Origin: an uncultured Isosphaeraceae bacterium
GTDB lineage: Bacteria > Planctomycetota > Planctomycetia > Isosphaerales > Isosphaeraceae
DNA length: 64,000 nucleotides
NCBI GenBank assembly: GCA_945957605.1
Contig: CAMFLR010000009.1
Location: 124,001 to 188,000, forward strand
Reading direction: 5' to 3'
Part shown: positions 39,367-48,730 of the stretch, one piece after another
How positions within the stretch are numbered: position 1 is the stretch's first letter
Layout of the letters: every line of letters begins with the position of its first letter
Notes under the pieces: generated by a model
What the model was told of the DNA's origin: nothing
The model's input: the letters and a program-made list of their open reading frames with translations, nothing else
Databases searched by the model: none
Made by a program: the position numbers and the translations under genes

Positions 39367-40788
39367 ATGCGTAGCGCGTTGGTGCTTGGGTTCATTCTCG
39401 TCGTCGCTGGATCTCTCCATGCCGAGGATTCGAAGCCGACGAAGTTGAAGGTCAGTGAAGACCGGCGATTTTTGGTGCAGGAAGATGGCAAGCCGTTTTT
39501 CTGGCTGGGTGATACAGCGTGGGAGTTGTTCCACCGGACGACGCATGAGGAAGCCAAACGATATCTCGAAAATCGCGCCAAGCTGGGATTTACCGTGATT
39601 CAGGCTGTGGCGATCGCCGAGCTCGATGGCCACACGGTTCCCAACTCGTACGGCCACTTGCCCCTGATTGATCTCGATCCCACTCGCCCCGCCGTGAAGG
39701 ACGGTCCGAACAACGATTACTGGGATCATGTCGACCATGTTGTCGACCTTGCGAATTCCAAAGGGCTGACCATCGGGCTGCTGCCGACATGGGGGCGGTA
39801 CTGGCACGACAAGGTCAGGGACGGCAAGCCGCTCTTCAACAAGGCAAACGCCGCGATTTATGGTGAATGGCTCGGTAATAGGTACAAGGATCGAGGCATC
39901 GTTTGGATTCTGGGCGGCGATCGCGGATTCGATAACGACGCACAAAAAGAAGTGATTCGCGCGATGGCGCAAGGCCTTCGCAAAGGGGATGGTGGATCGC
40001 ACCTGATCTCGTTTCATCCCACTGGCGGGGCTGGCTCGGCAGGCTTCTTCCACGGCGAAGACTGGCTCGACTTCAACATGCGGCAGAACGGTCACAATGT
40101 TGATTTCACAGGATGTTACTCGCACACCCGCGAGGATTACGACCGATCGCCGCCCAAGCCCATCGTCGACGCGGAGCCGCTTTACGAAGGACACCCGATC
40201 TCGTTCAGAGCAAAGAGTCTTGGCCATTCGATCGCGACCGACGTGCGGAAACCGCTGTACTGGAATCTATTCACCGGCGCCTTCGGCCATACTTATGGTC
40301 ATCATTCGGTCTGGCAGATGTGGACGCCAGCGCGCGGGGCGATCAATGACCCGCTGATGCCGTGGACCGAGGCGATCGACCAGCCTGGAGCGCGGCAGAT
40401 GCAGCACGCAAGGCATCTGCTTGAATCGCGTCCGTTTCTGAGCCGCTTGCCGGATGATTCGATGATTGTGGCCGATCGCGTGAAAACGTCGGTTCCTGGC
40501 GAAGGCCGCTATCGCTTCGTCGCCACCCGCGATCGCGACGGTTCGTACGCGATGGTTTACGCGCCGGCGGGCCGCACGTTCCGGGTCCATATGGACGTCA
40601 TCAAGGGCGGTTCGGTGGTCGCCTGGTGGTTCAATCCCCGCGATGGCTCGGCCGCGAAAATCGGCACGTTTCCGAACACGGGCGAACGGGCTTTCACGCC
40701 TCCCGCGCCGGGGGAAGACCTCGACTGGGTACTGGTGCTCGACGACGCAGCGAAGGGCTTCGGCACGCCGGGCATGACAAAGAGGTAA
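39367..40788 (+). CDS. Secreted glycosidase, DUF4038/GH140 apiosidase-like
   Basis: A 473-residue protein with a signal peptide (residues 1-19, ending LHA). Residues 30-350 form the DUF4038 TIM-barrel: [14 protein letters not shown] near the start, the strand IVWILGGDR with a likely catalytic Asp, and VDAEPLYEG with a likely catalytic Glu. A C-terminal beta-domain of the putative collagen-binding type follows ([14 protein letters not shown] segment here as [12 protein letters not shown]). GH140 enzymes release apiose from rhamnogalacturonan II; other DUF4038 proteins have unknown substrates, so the family name is safer than the activity. GGAGG precedes the ATG by 8 bases. It is divergent from the GntR gene and opens a run of plus-strand secreted proteins. 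Confidence 0.88.
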   Translation: MRSALVLGFILVVAGSLHAEDSKPTKLKVSEDRRFLVQEDGKPFFWLGDTAWELFHRTTHEEAKRYLENRAKLGFTVIQAVAIAELDGHTVPNSYGHLPLIDLDPTRPAVKDGPNNDYWDHVDHVVDLANSKGLTIGLLPTWGRYWHDKVRDGKPLFNKANAAIYGEWLGNRYKDRGIVWILGGDRGFDNDAQKEVIRAMAQGLRKGDGGSHLISFHPTGGAGSAGFFHGEDWLDFNMRQNGHNVDFTGCYSHTREDYDRSPPKPIVDAEPLYEGHPISFRAKSLGHSIATDVRKPLYWNLFTGAFGHTYGHHSVWQMWTPARGAINDPLMPWTEAIDQPGARQMQHARHLLESRPFLSRLPDDSMIVADRVKTSVPGEGRYRFVATRDRDGSYAMVYAPAGRTFRVHMDVIKGGSVVAWWFNPRDGSAAKIGTFPNTGERAFTPPAPGEDLDWVLVLDDAAKGFGTPGMTKR

Positions 40789-40794
40789 AAAATC

Positions 40795-41721
40795 ATGCGA
40801 TTACTTTGTAAAGTGATCATTGCCCTGAGCGTCGGTGCGACCGCGTTCGCGGGTGAATTCGCCGGGCGCACGCTGCTGGTCACGACGGTGCGGACGGGAG
40901 ACACCGAGGTGTTCGCCATCGATCCGGATACGGGCGACGCGAAGAATTTGTCGCGCAGCCCGCAGTCCGAAGATCGCTATCCATGCTGGTCGCCCGACGG
41001 CAAGCGGGTGGCCTTCATTTCCGATCGATCCGGCACGCCCAATCTCTACGTTATGGACGCCGACGGCAATAACGTGCGCCGGCTGGTTGATTCGAAGTCG
41101 GTCTGCTACATGCCGAGCTGGCGCACGACGAAGAACGGCGAGCGGATTGTCTTCGGCATGCACGGCGAGCGCGCCGAAATGGCGAGCATTAGCCCCGATG
41201 GATCAGATCTCATAGTGCTCGGCGCTGGACACGATCCGGCGATTTCCCCCGATGGCACCCGGATCGTTTACACCGGCGATGTTCCTGGCGGAGTTAGTGT
41301 GTTTGTGATGGATCTCGATGGCAAGAACAAGGTGCGAGTCGTCCGCGAGACAAGCGCTGTCGGCGCAACATTTCCGAACTGGTCGCCCGACGGCAAGGAG
41401 ATCGTCTACTCGTTTCCGGTCGGCAAGGCGCTGGAATTATTTGTGATCGGCGCAGATGGATCGAACAATCGGCAATTGACACATCTCGGAAAAATCAGCA
41501 CTCCCGCCGACTGGTCGCCAGATGGAGCGTGGATTTCCTTCCGGGTGACCGATGAGCGTTACTGGAGCGACCCGGCGCGGATGAAAACGGTCTACGCCGA
41601 GAAGCCCGGCGACAAGCGGCCGGTGTGGGTGATTCGCCCGAGCGGACGAGACGCGAAGGTGATCGAGTGTCTTCGTTTCCAGTGTGCAATTGATGGCAGC
41701 CGCGCGTCGTGGAAGCCTTGA
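40795..41721 (+). CDS. Secreted TolB-like (PD40) beta-propeller protein
   Basis: A 308-residue protein with a signal peptide (about residues 1-19). It has at least five PD40/WD40-like repeats with the pattern W-S-P-D-G-K-x-I/V-x-F or a variant (CWSPDGKRVAF, NWSPDGKEIVY, DWSPDGAWISF), each followed by an L/F-x-V-M-D-x-D-G blade end. Such propellers bind proteins or glycans or act as hydrolase partners. It starts 6 bases after the glycosidase stop, with AGAGG just before, so it is co-transcribed with that gene and likely serves the same substrate. Catalytic function is not indicated. Confidence 0.85.
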   Translation: MRLLCKVIIALSVGATAFAGEFAGRTLLVTTVRTGDTEVFAIDPDTGDAKNLSRSPQSEDRYPCWSPDGKRVAFISDRSGTPNLYVMDADGNNVRRLVDSKSVCYMPSWRTTKNGERIVFGMHGERAEMASISPDGSDLIVLGAGHDPAISPDGTRIVYTGDVPGGVSVFVMDLDGKNKVRVVRETSAVGATFPNWSPDGKEIVYSFPVGKALELFVIGADGSNNRQLTHLGKISTPADWSPDGAWISFRVTDERYWSDPARMKTVYAEKPGDKRPVWVIRPSGRDAKVIECLRFQCAIDGSRASWKP

Positions 41722-41753
41722 ACTGAGCCGAACACAGTCTGGGGATCTGAGTC

Positions 41754-43880
41754 ATGGACCGAATCAAGCACACCTGGCCGACTGCCCTGATTCTGCTTCT
41801 CGCTTCAAGCCAAACCGTCGTGGCCGACGAGCCTGCGCCCTTGCGATACACCACGTCGTGGATTGGCAATTCGTTTGGCGGAGGGCCGGAATGGGTCCAG
41901 AACTTTGCCGAAGACCTGTGTGTTTTGCCTGACGGGACGTGCGTCGTCGGTAGTTTCTGGGACGAGGCTGGGCGCGAGGTTGGTCTGTATAAAAATGGTC
42001 GTCCGATCGGCAAGTTGCCAGATACGCATATGAGGGGCGGCAAGGCGGTCGCAGCTTCGAGCAAATACATTTTCTACGCGCATACATGTGTTCGCGAAGA
42101 CCAACCTGAAGTCGCCGCGGGCCAGGCGCGAAGAGACGTGCCGATTTGCCTGTTCGGTGTTTCGCGATACACCATCGACGGCAAGCTCGCACCCTTCCCG
42201 GGAGGCAAAACACGGCTCAAGAACATGGCCGTATTCCGCGAAGCTCCCGACAATCACGACCTGATCGCACGTGGTTTGGCGACCGACGGCAAGCTTCTTT
42301 ATATTGCCGACACCGTGCAGGATCGCATTCGCGTTTTCGACGTCGAGACGCTGTCGCCTGTGCGCGAATTCGCAGCCGAAAAGCCGGAACGGCTGGCGCT
42401 CGAACGATCGGGAAATCTCTGGGTAATCAAGAGTGGTGGAAAGACCATTACTTCGTACACGGCCGACGGCAAGTTGCGCGAGATAGAGATCCCGCTGCCA
42501 CCGTCGACGATCGCGACAGGTCTCAGTTTTGCACCTGATGGCCGAATGGTTGTGACGGACAACGGACCGCGCCAGCAATTGCTCTTTTTCGACGCGTCGG
42601 CTCAGCCAATGAAACTCGTCGGCACGTTCGGCGAGGAAGGTGGAATGTTCGCGAGTCCGAACCCTGGGCGCGTCGGGCCGCTTAGGTTCGCCGGTCCCAC
42701 GGGTGCGGGTTATGACGCGAAAGGGAATCTGTATGTCGCTTGCAATGTTCCGCGCGGAGGGACTGTGCTTCGCGCCTTCGCGCCAGATCACTCGATGAGT
42801 TGGGAGTCGCTGGGCCTTGAATTCGTCGACGTGGCCGACTCCGTTCCAGGTACGAATGGGAAAGACATATTCACGGCCGACGATCGCTTCTCGTACGACG
42901 CGTCCGCAAAGGCGGGTGCGAACTGGAAATGGGTGGCGCACACGCTCGATCCATTTCGCTCGCCCGATGATCTCCGCCTGCATTTCCCTTCGCTTCAGTG
43001 CGGCACGAGCGTGCGAGTGCTGGGCGGCAAAACGTTTCTCTGCCAGCGCGGGATGTGGCAGGGCGTTCTGGGGCTTTATCGTGTCGAAGGCGATTTGGCT
43101 GTGCCGAGCGTCGTCCTTAGCGCTGGTCCGCTAAAGGCCGACAAGAGCGGATGGTCGCCCCCACACCAGCCCAAGACGGGACGATGGTTCTGGCGCGATG
43201 CGAACGGCAACGGCAAGTTCGACGCCGGCGAGTACAATCCGACCGTCGGCCCAACTGGCGAATTCTGGGCCAGCAACGTCGACCCGCGTGGCGATATCTG
43301 GCAAGCTGGCCGAGATACCGGTATCTGGCGATGGGAGTTCCGCGGCCTAGATCGTCTTGGTAATCCTGAATACGATGCGAAGCCCGAGCACCGGCCAATG
43401 CCCGCGCCCTTTACCGATCTCCTCCGCACTGAGTACGACCCGTCGACCGACACAATGTGGCTGACCGGCCAAACCAAGGATCGGCCGATCACGAATGGCG
43501 AGTGGGGCACCGCCGGCACGGTCGTTGCGCGATATGACGGCTGGTCGAAGGGCGTTTCGTCACCGCGATTCGTCGTGAATTTCCCGTACACGCCGGATAA
43601 GACGTTCATGGTCTCGTTTTGCGTTGCGGGTGACCTGTTCTTCGCGATTGACTGCAAGACTGCAAAGGTCTCGGTCTACGACCAGGAGCACGGTCGCCTG
43701 CTCGGCACGATGTCGCCCGGGCCCGAGGTTCAGCGCGAGAGTGGTTGGATCGACTTCCGCGACGCGATTCGTGCATCGAGACTGTCGGACGGTTCGTACC
43801 TGCTCTTCGCCGAAGAGGACTGGAAGGCGAAGACGATCGTCTATCACCTCGACGATCCTTTGCACCAGGGGTCGCGCTAG
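41754..43880 (+). CDS. Secreted NHL/SMP-30-like beta-propeller protein
   Basis: A 708-residue protein with a signal peptide (residues 1-24, ending VVA). Repeated blades of the NHL or SMP-30 kind occur: LLYIADTVQDRIRVFD, LSFAPDGRMVVTDNG, NLYVACNVPRGG. Near 43190-43240 lies DANGNGKFDAGEY, which has the spacing of a calcium-binding EF-hand-like or dockerin-like loop. It starts 32 bases after the PD40 gene and completes the operon of three secreted proteins under GntR control. A lyase, lactonase or plain carbohydrate-binding role is possible; no catalytic residues can be fixed. Confidence 0.8.
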   Translation: MDRIKHTWPTALILLLASSQTVVADEPAPLRYTTSWIGNSFGGGPEWVQNFAEDLCVLPDGTCVVGSFWDEAGREVGLYKNGRPIGKLPDTHMRGGKAVAASSKYIFYAHTCVREDQPEVAAGQARRDVPICLFGVSRYTIDGKLAPFPGGKTRLKNMAVFREAPDNHDLIARGLATDGKLLYIADTVQDRIRVFDVETLSPVREFAAEKPERLALERSGNLWVIKSGGKTITSYTADGKLREIEIPLPPSTIATGLSFAPDGRMVVTDNGPRQQLLFFDASAQPMKLVGTFGEEGGMFASPNPGRVGPLRFAGPTGAGYDAKGNLYVACNVPRGGTVLRAFAPDHSMSWESLGLEFVDVADSVPGTNGKDIFTADDRFSYDASAKAGANWKWVAHTLDPFRSPDDLRLHFPSLQCGTSVRVLGGKTFLCQRGMWQGVLGLYRVEGDLAVPSVVLSAGPLKADKSGWSPPHQPKTGRWFWRDANGNGKFDAGEYNPTVGPTGEFWASNVDPRGDIWQAGRDTGIWRWEFRGLDRLGNPEYDAKPEHRPMPAPFTDLLRTEYDPSTDTMWLTGQTKDRPITNGEWGTAGTVVARYDGWSKGVSSPRFVVNFPYTPDKTFMVSFCVAGDLFFAIDCKTAKVSVYDQEHGRLLGTMSPGPEVQRESGWIDFRDAIRASRLSDGSYLLFAEEDWKAKTIVYHLDDPLHQGSR

Positions 43881-44107
43881 TCGCGTTTTTGAGTTCGCCG
43901 AGTTCGATCGCCAATTAAAACGGCTCTCGCCAGTACGACGCTACGAGGGCCGTCTGACCGCGCATGTTGTTATTTCGCAACCTGCCCCAATTCGCCGCAT
44001 CCTCGTGTCAGACCCGCTCTCTCTCAGGCTATCCCTTGCGACGACTTCGTGTTCGCACCGCACGCGAGCGAAATCATCCAGGCATAATCTCGAGCCAGGA
44101 GCGAAAA

Positions 44108-44869
44108 ATGATGTCGAGAATGCGCGATTCATTCTGCAAGTTGCCCAGAACGGCGTTACTCACCGGCCTGCTTGCAGCCCTTTGCATGGCGAGCCCCGCA
44201 AAGGCTGGCTGGTTTACGTCTTACGACGTAACCCTTGCCGCTGGATTTCCCGACGTCACCAACATCATTTTGCTGGAACGCAGCGATTCCGGCAGTTCTT
44301 CAACCTGGGCGTTTACTGCTCTTGGGGATCCATTTCAGCCCAACGAAACGCTCATCAACAACCCGTTCAGCCACGATCAACCTCCCGCCGAAGCGCTCTT
44401 GATCGGCTTGGCGACCGGTCTTCCCGGCGATGGCAGCGACCCCCAGCAACACGTCGTTTTGATGATGAACGACAACGCCGCCGCGCTGGCGAATCACATT
44501 TCTTGGCAGACCCTGTTCCGCAACACGCTCGAGCAAGAAGTGATCGACGACATCCTTCTGGGAACGTCGGGGCAGGATTTCCCCATCGTTCTTCCTGGTA
44601 TTGGCCGAGTGAACGATTTCGCCTACGGCGATGGGGACACGGGCATTCTCGGCCCTGCTGGCATTCCCCAGTCGATCTGGTTCACCGAGGGTAGCTCATT
44701 CACGGTTATGGCCTTCTCGGACGGCACCGTGCTTGGCACAGGCGTTAGCAGCTCGGATTTCGTCCCCGATCCCACCGCGACCCCCGAGCCTTCGACCGCA
44801 ATCGCTGGATTGATCGGCCTGGGCATCGGCTGTTTCTATCTCAAACGTCGCCGGGCTGCCGCCCACTAA
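44108..44869 (+). CDS. PEP-CTERM exported protein
   Basis: A 253-residue protein. Residues 1-33 form a signal peptide (hydrophobic core LLTGLLAALCMASPAKA). The last 29 residues are a PEP-CTERM tail: TPEPS, hydrophobic segment, KRRR. The middle is a beta-rich domain without a known name, with several D-G-D turns. Start 44108 is chosen because AGGAG is 6 bases before it and because the upstream 48 codons of the open frame would bury the signal peptide. It is separated by 227 bases from the propeller operon, so it may have its own promoter. Sorting would need an exosortase encoded elsewhere. Confidence 0.85.
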   Translation: MMSRMRDSFCKLPRTALLTGLLAALCMASPAKAGWFTSYDVTLAAGFPDVTNIILLERSDSGSSSTWAFTALGDPFQPNETLINNPFSHDQPPAEALLIGLATGLPGDGSDPQQHVVLMMNDNAAALANHISWQTLFRNTLEQEVIDDILLGTSGQDFPIVLPGIGRVNDFAYGDGDTGILGPAGIPQSIWFTEGSSFTVMAFSDGTVLGTGVSSSDFVPDPTATPEPSTAIAGLIGLGIGCFYLKRRRAAAH

Positions 44870-44875
44870 GCTTCA

Positions 44876-44893
44876 AGGCGGACCGAGCCGCCT
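44876..44893 (+). terminator. Short hairpin after the second PEP-CTERM gene
   Basis: AGGCGG and CCGCCT form a 6-base GC stem with a 6-base loop, 6 bases after the stop. There is no T-run, so the terminator call is weak. Confidence 0.3.
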
Positions 44894-45107
44894 GGATCTG
44901 CATTGAAAATTCCTTAATCGATAATGTGTGCAATGAATGCAGGTCTGGGCGGCGGCTCCCGCAGCGAGTGATATCCCACAAGATGTTGCAAACCGCCGAC
45001 ATGAACGAGCGCAATCAACAGTGGAGCTTATTGATCCGAAGGCCGAATTCTGCAAATATGGAGGCAAACATCTTTCGGTCGCCCGTCCGCCAAGCACCGG
45101 GTAGGCT

Positions 45108-45707
45108 ATGTCGACGTCCGACTCTCGTGCGACCAAACCCAGCCTGCTTTTGCGGATTCGAAACGCCGCCGATACGACTTCGTGGGATGAATTCACTCAC
45201 CTTTACGGACCGATTATTCGCGGATACTGCAGGCGCAGGGGATTGCAAGACGCAGACTCCGCCGATGTTTGCCAGGAAGTTCTCTCGCAGGTTGCCCGCG
45301 CCATCAATTCGTTCGACTACGACACGACACGCGGGCGATTTCGCGACTGGCTGGGCACGGTCACTCGCAACAAAATCACCCGGTTCTTGCACGTAAAGTA
45401 TCGGCAGGTGCCAGCCAAGGGAGGCGAAACTCCCCAGGAAGTGCTCGACGTCCCTTGCGAAGATAGCGAATGGTCGGCAGAGTTTCATGCGCGAATTCTT
45501 GAAGCGGCACTCGGGCGAATTCGCGGCGATTTTGAAGCTTCAACCTGGCGCGTGTTCGAACAGACCTGGGGCGAAGATCGTTCACCGCTCGAAGTCGCGC
45601 GGGAAATGGAAATGACAATCGACGCCGTTTATGCGGCCAAATCGCGAGTTGTGCGCCGGCTCAAGGACGAAGTATTGCACCTGGCCGATGCGAATCAACT
45701 AATCTGA
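45108..45707 (+). CDS. ECF-type RNA polymerase sigma factor
   Basis: A 199-residue sigma-70 family protein of ECF size. Region 2 includes WDEFTHLYGPIIRGYCRRRG, then DADSADVCQEVLSQVARAI and RFRDWLGTVTRNKITRFL; region 4 has WRVFEQTWGEDRSPLEVAREM and a recognition helix around IDAVYAAKSRVVRRLKDE. It directs polymerase to a small regulon. The kinase gene with an anti-sigma-type zinc finger starts 41 bases downstream, so the kinase protein probably controls this factor. ECF-kinase pairs of this kind have been described as typical of planctomycetes. The ribosome site (GGGTAGG) is weak. Confidence 0.93.
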   Translation: MSTSDSRATKPSLLLRIRNAADTTSWDEFTHLYGPIIRGYCRRRGLQDADSADVCQEVLSQVARAINSFDYDTTRGRFRDWLGTVTRNKITRFLHVKYRQVPAKGGETPQEVLDVPCEDSEWSAEFHARILEAALGRIRGDFEASTWRVFEQTWGEDRSPLEVAREMEMTIDAVYAAKSRVVRRLKDEVLHLADANQLI

Positions 45708-45748
45708 CGAAACTGGCAAAAACGCTGCGTGGCGAAAGGGCAAATGCG

Positions 45749-48700
45749 ATGAATGTGTGCCCTTCGACCGATGCGCTTCAAGAAATGATTTTGGGCACGC
45801 TTTCACACGAGTCAGCTGAATCGATTCGATCTCATGTTCACGACTGCGAATTTTGCATTCAGATTCTCAACAAGCTGTCGGACGATCCCGACCTTGATTC
45901 CTGGATGGAAGACGGCCTAGGCGCCATCAAGGATTCAACGCGACGCGCAGCGATCGACGGCTACCGCCGCACTCGAGAAGAAATCGCCCCAAGCTGGCCC
46001 GCCGATCTGAAGGCTCTAGGCCCGTACGAGATCGAAGCCGAAATTGGCCGCGGTGGTATGGGTGTCGTTTATCGCGTCCACGATCGCGCGATCAATCGCG
46101 TCGTCGCGCTGAAAATCCTTCGTCCTGAAGCGACGAATACGGCCGCACGTCAGCGCTTCGTTCGGGAAATTCAGGCCGCTGCACGAGTTGAACACGACAA
46201 TATCGTGCGTGTTTACGCGACTTCGAATCCGGACGATATGATCCTCTACTTCACGATGGAGTATCTCGCCGGCCCCAGCCTGGCGCAATTCATCAGGTCG
46301 GAAAAACGGCTGAATTCGCGCTACGCGGCCGAGGTAATTTCGCAAGTGGCCGATGGTCTCGCCGCCGCTCATGCGGCCGGCCTGGTGCATCGCGACGTCA
46401 AACCCGACAATATTTTGCTCGACCCCATTTCAGGCCGGCCCAAAATCAGCGACTTCGGTCTCGCACGGCTGGCAACGGAATGGGAAGGGCTGACGCAGGA
46501 TGGATCCATCGTTGGCACGCCCGCGTATCTCAGTCCGGAGCAGGCTCAAGGTGTTACGGAGATCGGAGAGCTTTCCGACGTTTATGCGTTAGGCGTGACG
46601 CTTTATGAATGCCTCGCGGGCGAGACGCCATTTCGTGGCGCGCCGCATTTGATCATTCAACAAATTCTCAACGATGACCCTCGTCCACCCCGATCGTTCA
46701 ACGATTTGATTCCGCGCGACCTGGAAACGGTCTGCCTCAAGGCGATGGCCAAGGAACCACATCATCGCTATCAGAGCTGTGCTGAGTTTGGCGACGACCT
46801 CCGGCGCTGGCTTAACGGCGAACCGATCAGGGCGCGGTCGATCGGTGTCGTCGGCCGTTTCTGGCGCGTCTGCCGGCGCTATCCCAGGGTGACTTCGCTC
46901 GCGGCCGCGTTGATCGCTGCGATGATCGCGGGCTCGACTGGCGTGTTCTGGCAATGGCGCAGGGCCGAACAGAACAGTAACCAGGCGCGGGCGTATTTCA
47001 GCCGCTCGCTCGACTCGATTGATGAGTATTTTGTACGCGTGAGCGAGAACCGGTTGCTCAACGTCCCGAATCTCCAGCCACTTCGCAAGGAACTGCTCGA
47101 AGCGGCCCGCGACTATTACCAGGGGCTACTCCGCGATCGCCCCAATGACATCAAGCTTCGCACCGAGCTTGCCAAAGCGCGAAATCGGCTGGCGATGGTC
47201 GAGTCGCAAATTGGCACCTTCGACGTTTCGCTGGCACAACTCAAAGAATCGCTCGCCGAATTCGATCGGATCATCGCCGAGTCGCCCAACGATCTGGCCG
47301 CACGTTACAGTCGCCGCACGTGTCTTGTGAACCTTGCGGGTGTGTTGCTCATCAACTCCAAGCTCGACGATTGCAAGCCAGTCTACGAACGTATTCTGGC
47401 CGATTGCGAGCAGTTGCATCGCGCTCGGCCCAAAGATGTCGAGCCGCTCGAAGGAATGTATGCGGCATACCACGGCCTCGGCCGAATCGCCAGCGTCCGA
47501 GGGGCTCAGCTCAGCCAGGTCATCGACCTGTTCGAACGGGCCTTGAAGACCAATCGCGACTTGCTCGCAATTCAGCCCAACAATCCAACGTATCTGCGAA
47601 ATACGTCGCGAACGGCTGGTCTACTGGTTGAGCCATACTATGGTCAGAATCGACATGCCGATGGACGCAGAGTCTTCAACGATGGCTACAACGCAACGAA
47701 GCGGCTCGTTGACGAGCATCCTGAATCGCTTGATTACCGCTTTGCACTGGCGACCTATGAACGGCAGATTGGAACAGAGGCCATCGTTCAGTCGGCAAAT
47801 CTAACGGGCGCTGCGGCGAATGCAAAGATCGACGAGGCAAGGCAAGCTTTCGATAGTGCCGTGAACATAGACCGTGGATTGGTGAAAGATAATCCTCAAG
47901 TCGGCACATATCGTTTTGATTTGATTTCGATGCTGAATTATGCGGCGATGACGGAATATGCGTGTGGAAGAACCGAAAAAACCCTGGCTCACTTGAATGA
48001 AGCACACGCTCTCTTTGAAGACGGCACGCGTGCCAAGATCACGGAGTCTTGGACGAAGGTTGAGATGGTCAAAATAATGTGTGTCGCTTCCTTTGTTCAT
48101 TCGCAGGAAGGACGATTTGACAAGGCGCTTGAAGCACTTGACGAAGGCGCTGCGATCTACGAATCTGTGAGCGATCAGGACCGAGCACAAATCGCGTCGT
48201 TCAAATATGCGGAATTCTTGCTCGACTCGCAGCGGGCGATGGTTTTGAGCGAAATGGGACGAATTGCCGATGCTCTTCCGCGCTGGGATGCGTCGCTAAA
48301 AAACACTCCAGCGGCCGCGAAGCCGATTATTGAATACATGCGTGACACGTTTCGCGCTGCCCTCAGACACACTGCTCTTCCGACACCCGCGCAGGCCCTG
48401 GCGCCAATACCTGCAGCCGACATGATGAGCACCGCTCCGCTCGCTGGGATGACGAATGTTGCCCTCGCGCGACTTTATGCCAATGGCTCCATGGCGGAGA
48501 CCGACTCCGCAACGCGCGAATTATTCAAAGCACGCGCCGTTTTGCGACTGGAAAAGGCAAGAGAGTGCGGCTATTTTCGGAACACGGCCAATCTCGATCG
48601 ACTCAATTCCGACCCTACTCTCAAGCCGCTGCGCGACCGTGCCGACTACGAGGCATTTCGAAACCACGCAACGAAATCTCTCGCGGATGATCCGTCGTAG
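45749..48700 (+). CDS. Ser/Thr protein kinase with N-terminal anti-sigma zinc finger, TM segment and TPR-like exterior
   Basis: A 983-residue protein. Residues H29, C33 and C36 form the H-x3-C-x2-C of an anti-sigma-type zinc finger. The kinase domain (about 92-360) is complete: glycine loop GRGGMG, K122 (VALKIL), H214-R-D216 (HRDVKPDN), D235-F-G, SPE in place of APE. One membrane segment lies at about 380-402 (SLAAALIAAMIAGSTGVFW). The rest is helical with TPR-like spacing (about 440-960) and ends near the C-terminus in a conserved LNSDPTLKPLRDRADY segment. Likely logic: the outer TPR part senses a signal, and the inner kinase and zinc finger hold or release the sigma factor encoded 41 bases upstream (inference). 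GAAAGGG precedes the ATG by 8 bases. Confidence 0.93.
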   Translation: MNVCPSTDALQEMILGTLSHESAESIRSHVHDCEFCIQILNKLSDDPDLDSWMEDGLGAIKDSTRRAAIDGYRRTREEIAPSWPADLKALGPYEIEAEIGRGGMGVVYRVHDRAINRVVALKILRPEATNTAARQRFVREIQAAARVEHDNIVRVYATSNPDDMILYFTMEYLAGPSLAQFIRSEKRLNSRYAAEVISQVADGLAAAHAAGLVHRDVKPDNILLDPISGRPKISDFGLARLATEWEGLTQDGSIVGTPAYLSPEQAQGVTEIGELSDVYALGVTLYECLAGETPFRGAPHLIIQQILNDDPRPPRSFNDLIPRDLETVCLKAMAKEPHHRYQSCAEFGDDLRRWLNGEPIRARSIGVVGRFWRVCRRYPRVTSLAAALIAAMIAGSTGVFWQWRRAEQNSNQARAYFSRSLDSIDEYFVRVSENRLLNVPNLQPLRKELLEAARDYYQGLLRDRPNDIKLRTELAKARNRLAMVESQIGTFDVSLAQLKESLAEFDRIIAESPNDLAARYSRRTCLVNLAGVLLINSKLDDCKPVYERILADCEQLHRARPKDVEPLEGMYAAYHGLGRIASVRGAQLSQVIDLFERALKTNRDLLAIQPNNPTYLRNTSRTAGLLVEPYYGQNRHADGRRVFNDGYNATKRLVDEHPESLDYRFALATYERQIGTEAIVQSANLTGAAANAKIDEARQAFDSAVNIDRGLVKDNPQVGTYRFDLISMLNYAAMTEYACGRTEKTLAHLNEAHALFEDGTRAKITESWTKVEMVKIMCVASFVHSQEGRFDKALEALDEGAAIYESVSDQDRAQIASFKYAEFLLDSQRAMVLSEMGRIADALPRWDASLKNTPAAAKPIIEYMRDTFRAALRHTALPTPAQALAPIPAADMMSTAPLAGMTNVALARLYANGSMAETDSATRELFKARAVLRLEKARECGYFRNTANLDRLNSDPTLKPLRDRADYEAFRNHATKSLADDPS

Positions 48701-48730
48701 CCGCTGAAATTCCTTCGTTCGCTTCACAAA

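Noticed and set aside
39253..40227. 5' extension of the GntR frame on the minus strand
   Set aside because: It is antisense to the DUF4038 glycosidase; the regulator domain begins at the ATG at 39252.
41805..42983. 392-codon minus-strand open frame
   Set aside because: Antisense to the propeller gene at 41754; no signal, motif or ribosome site.
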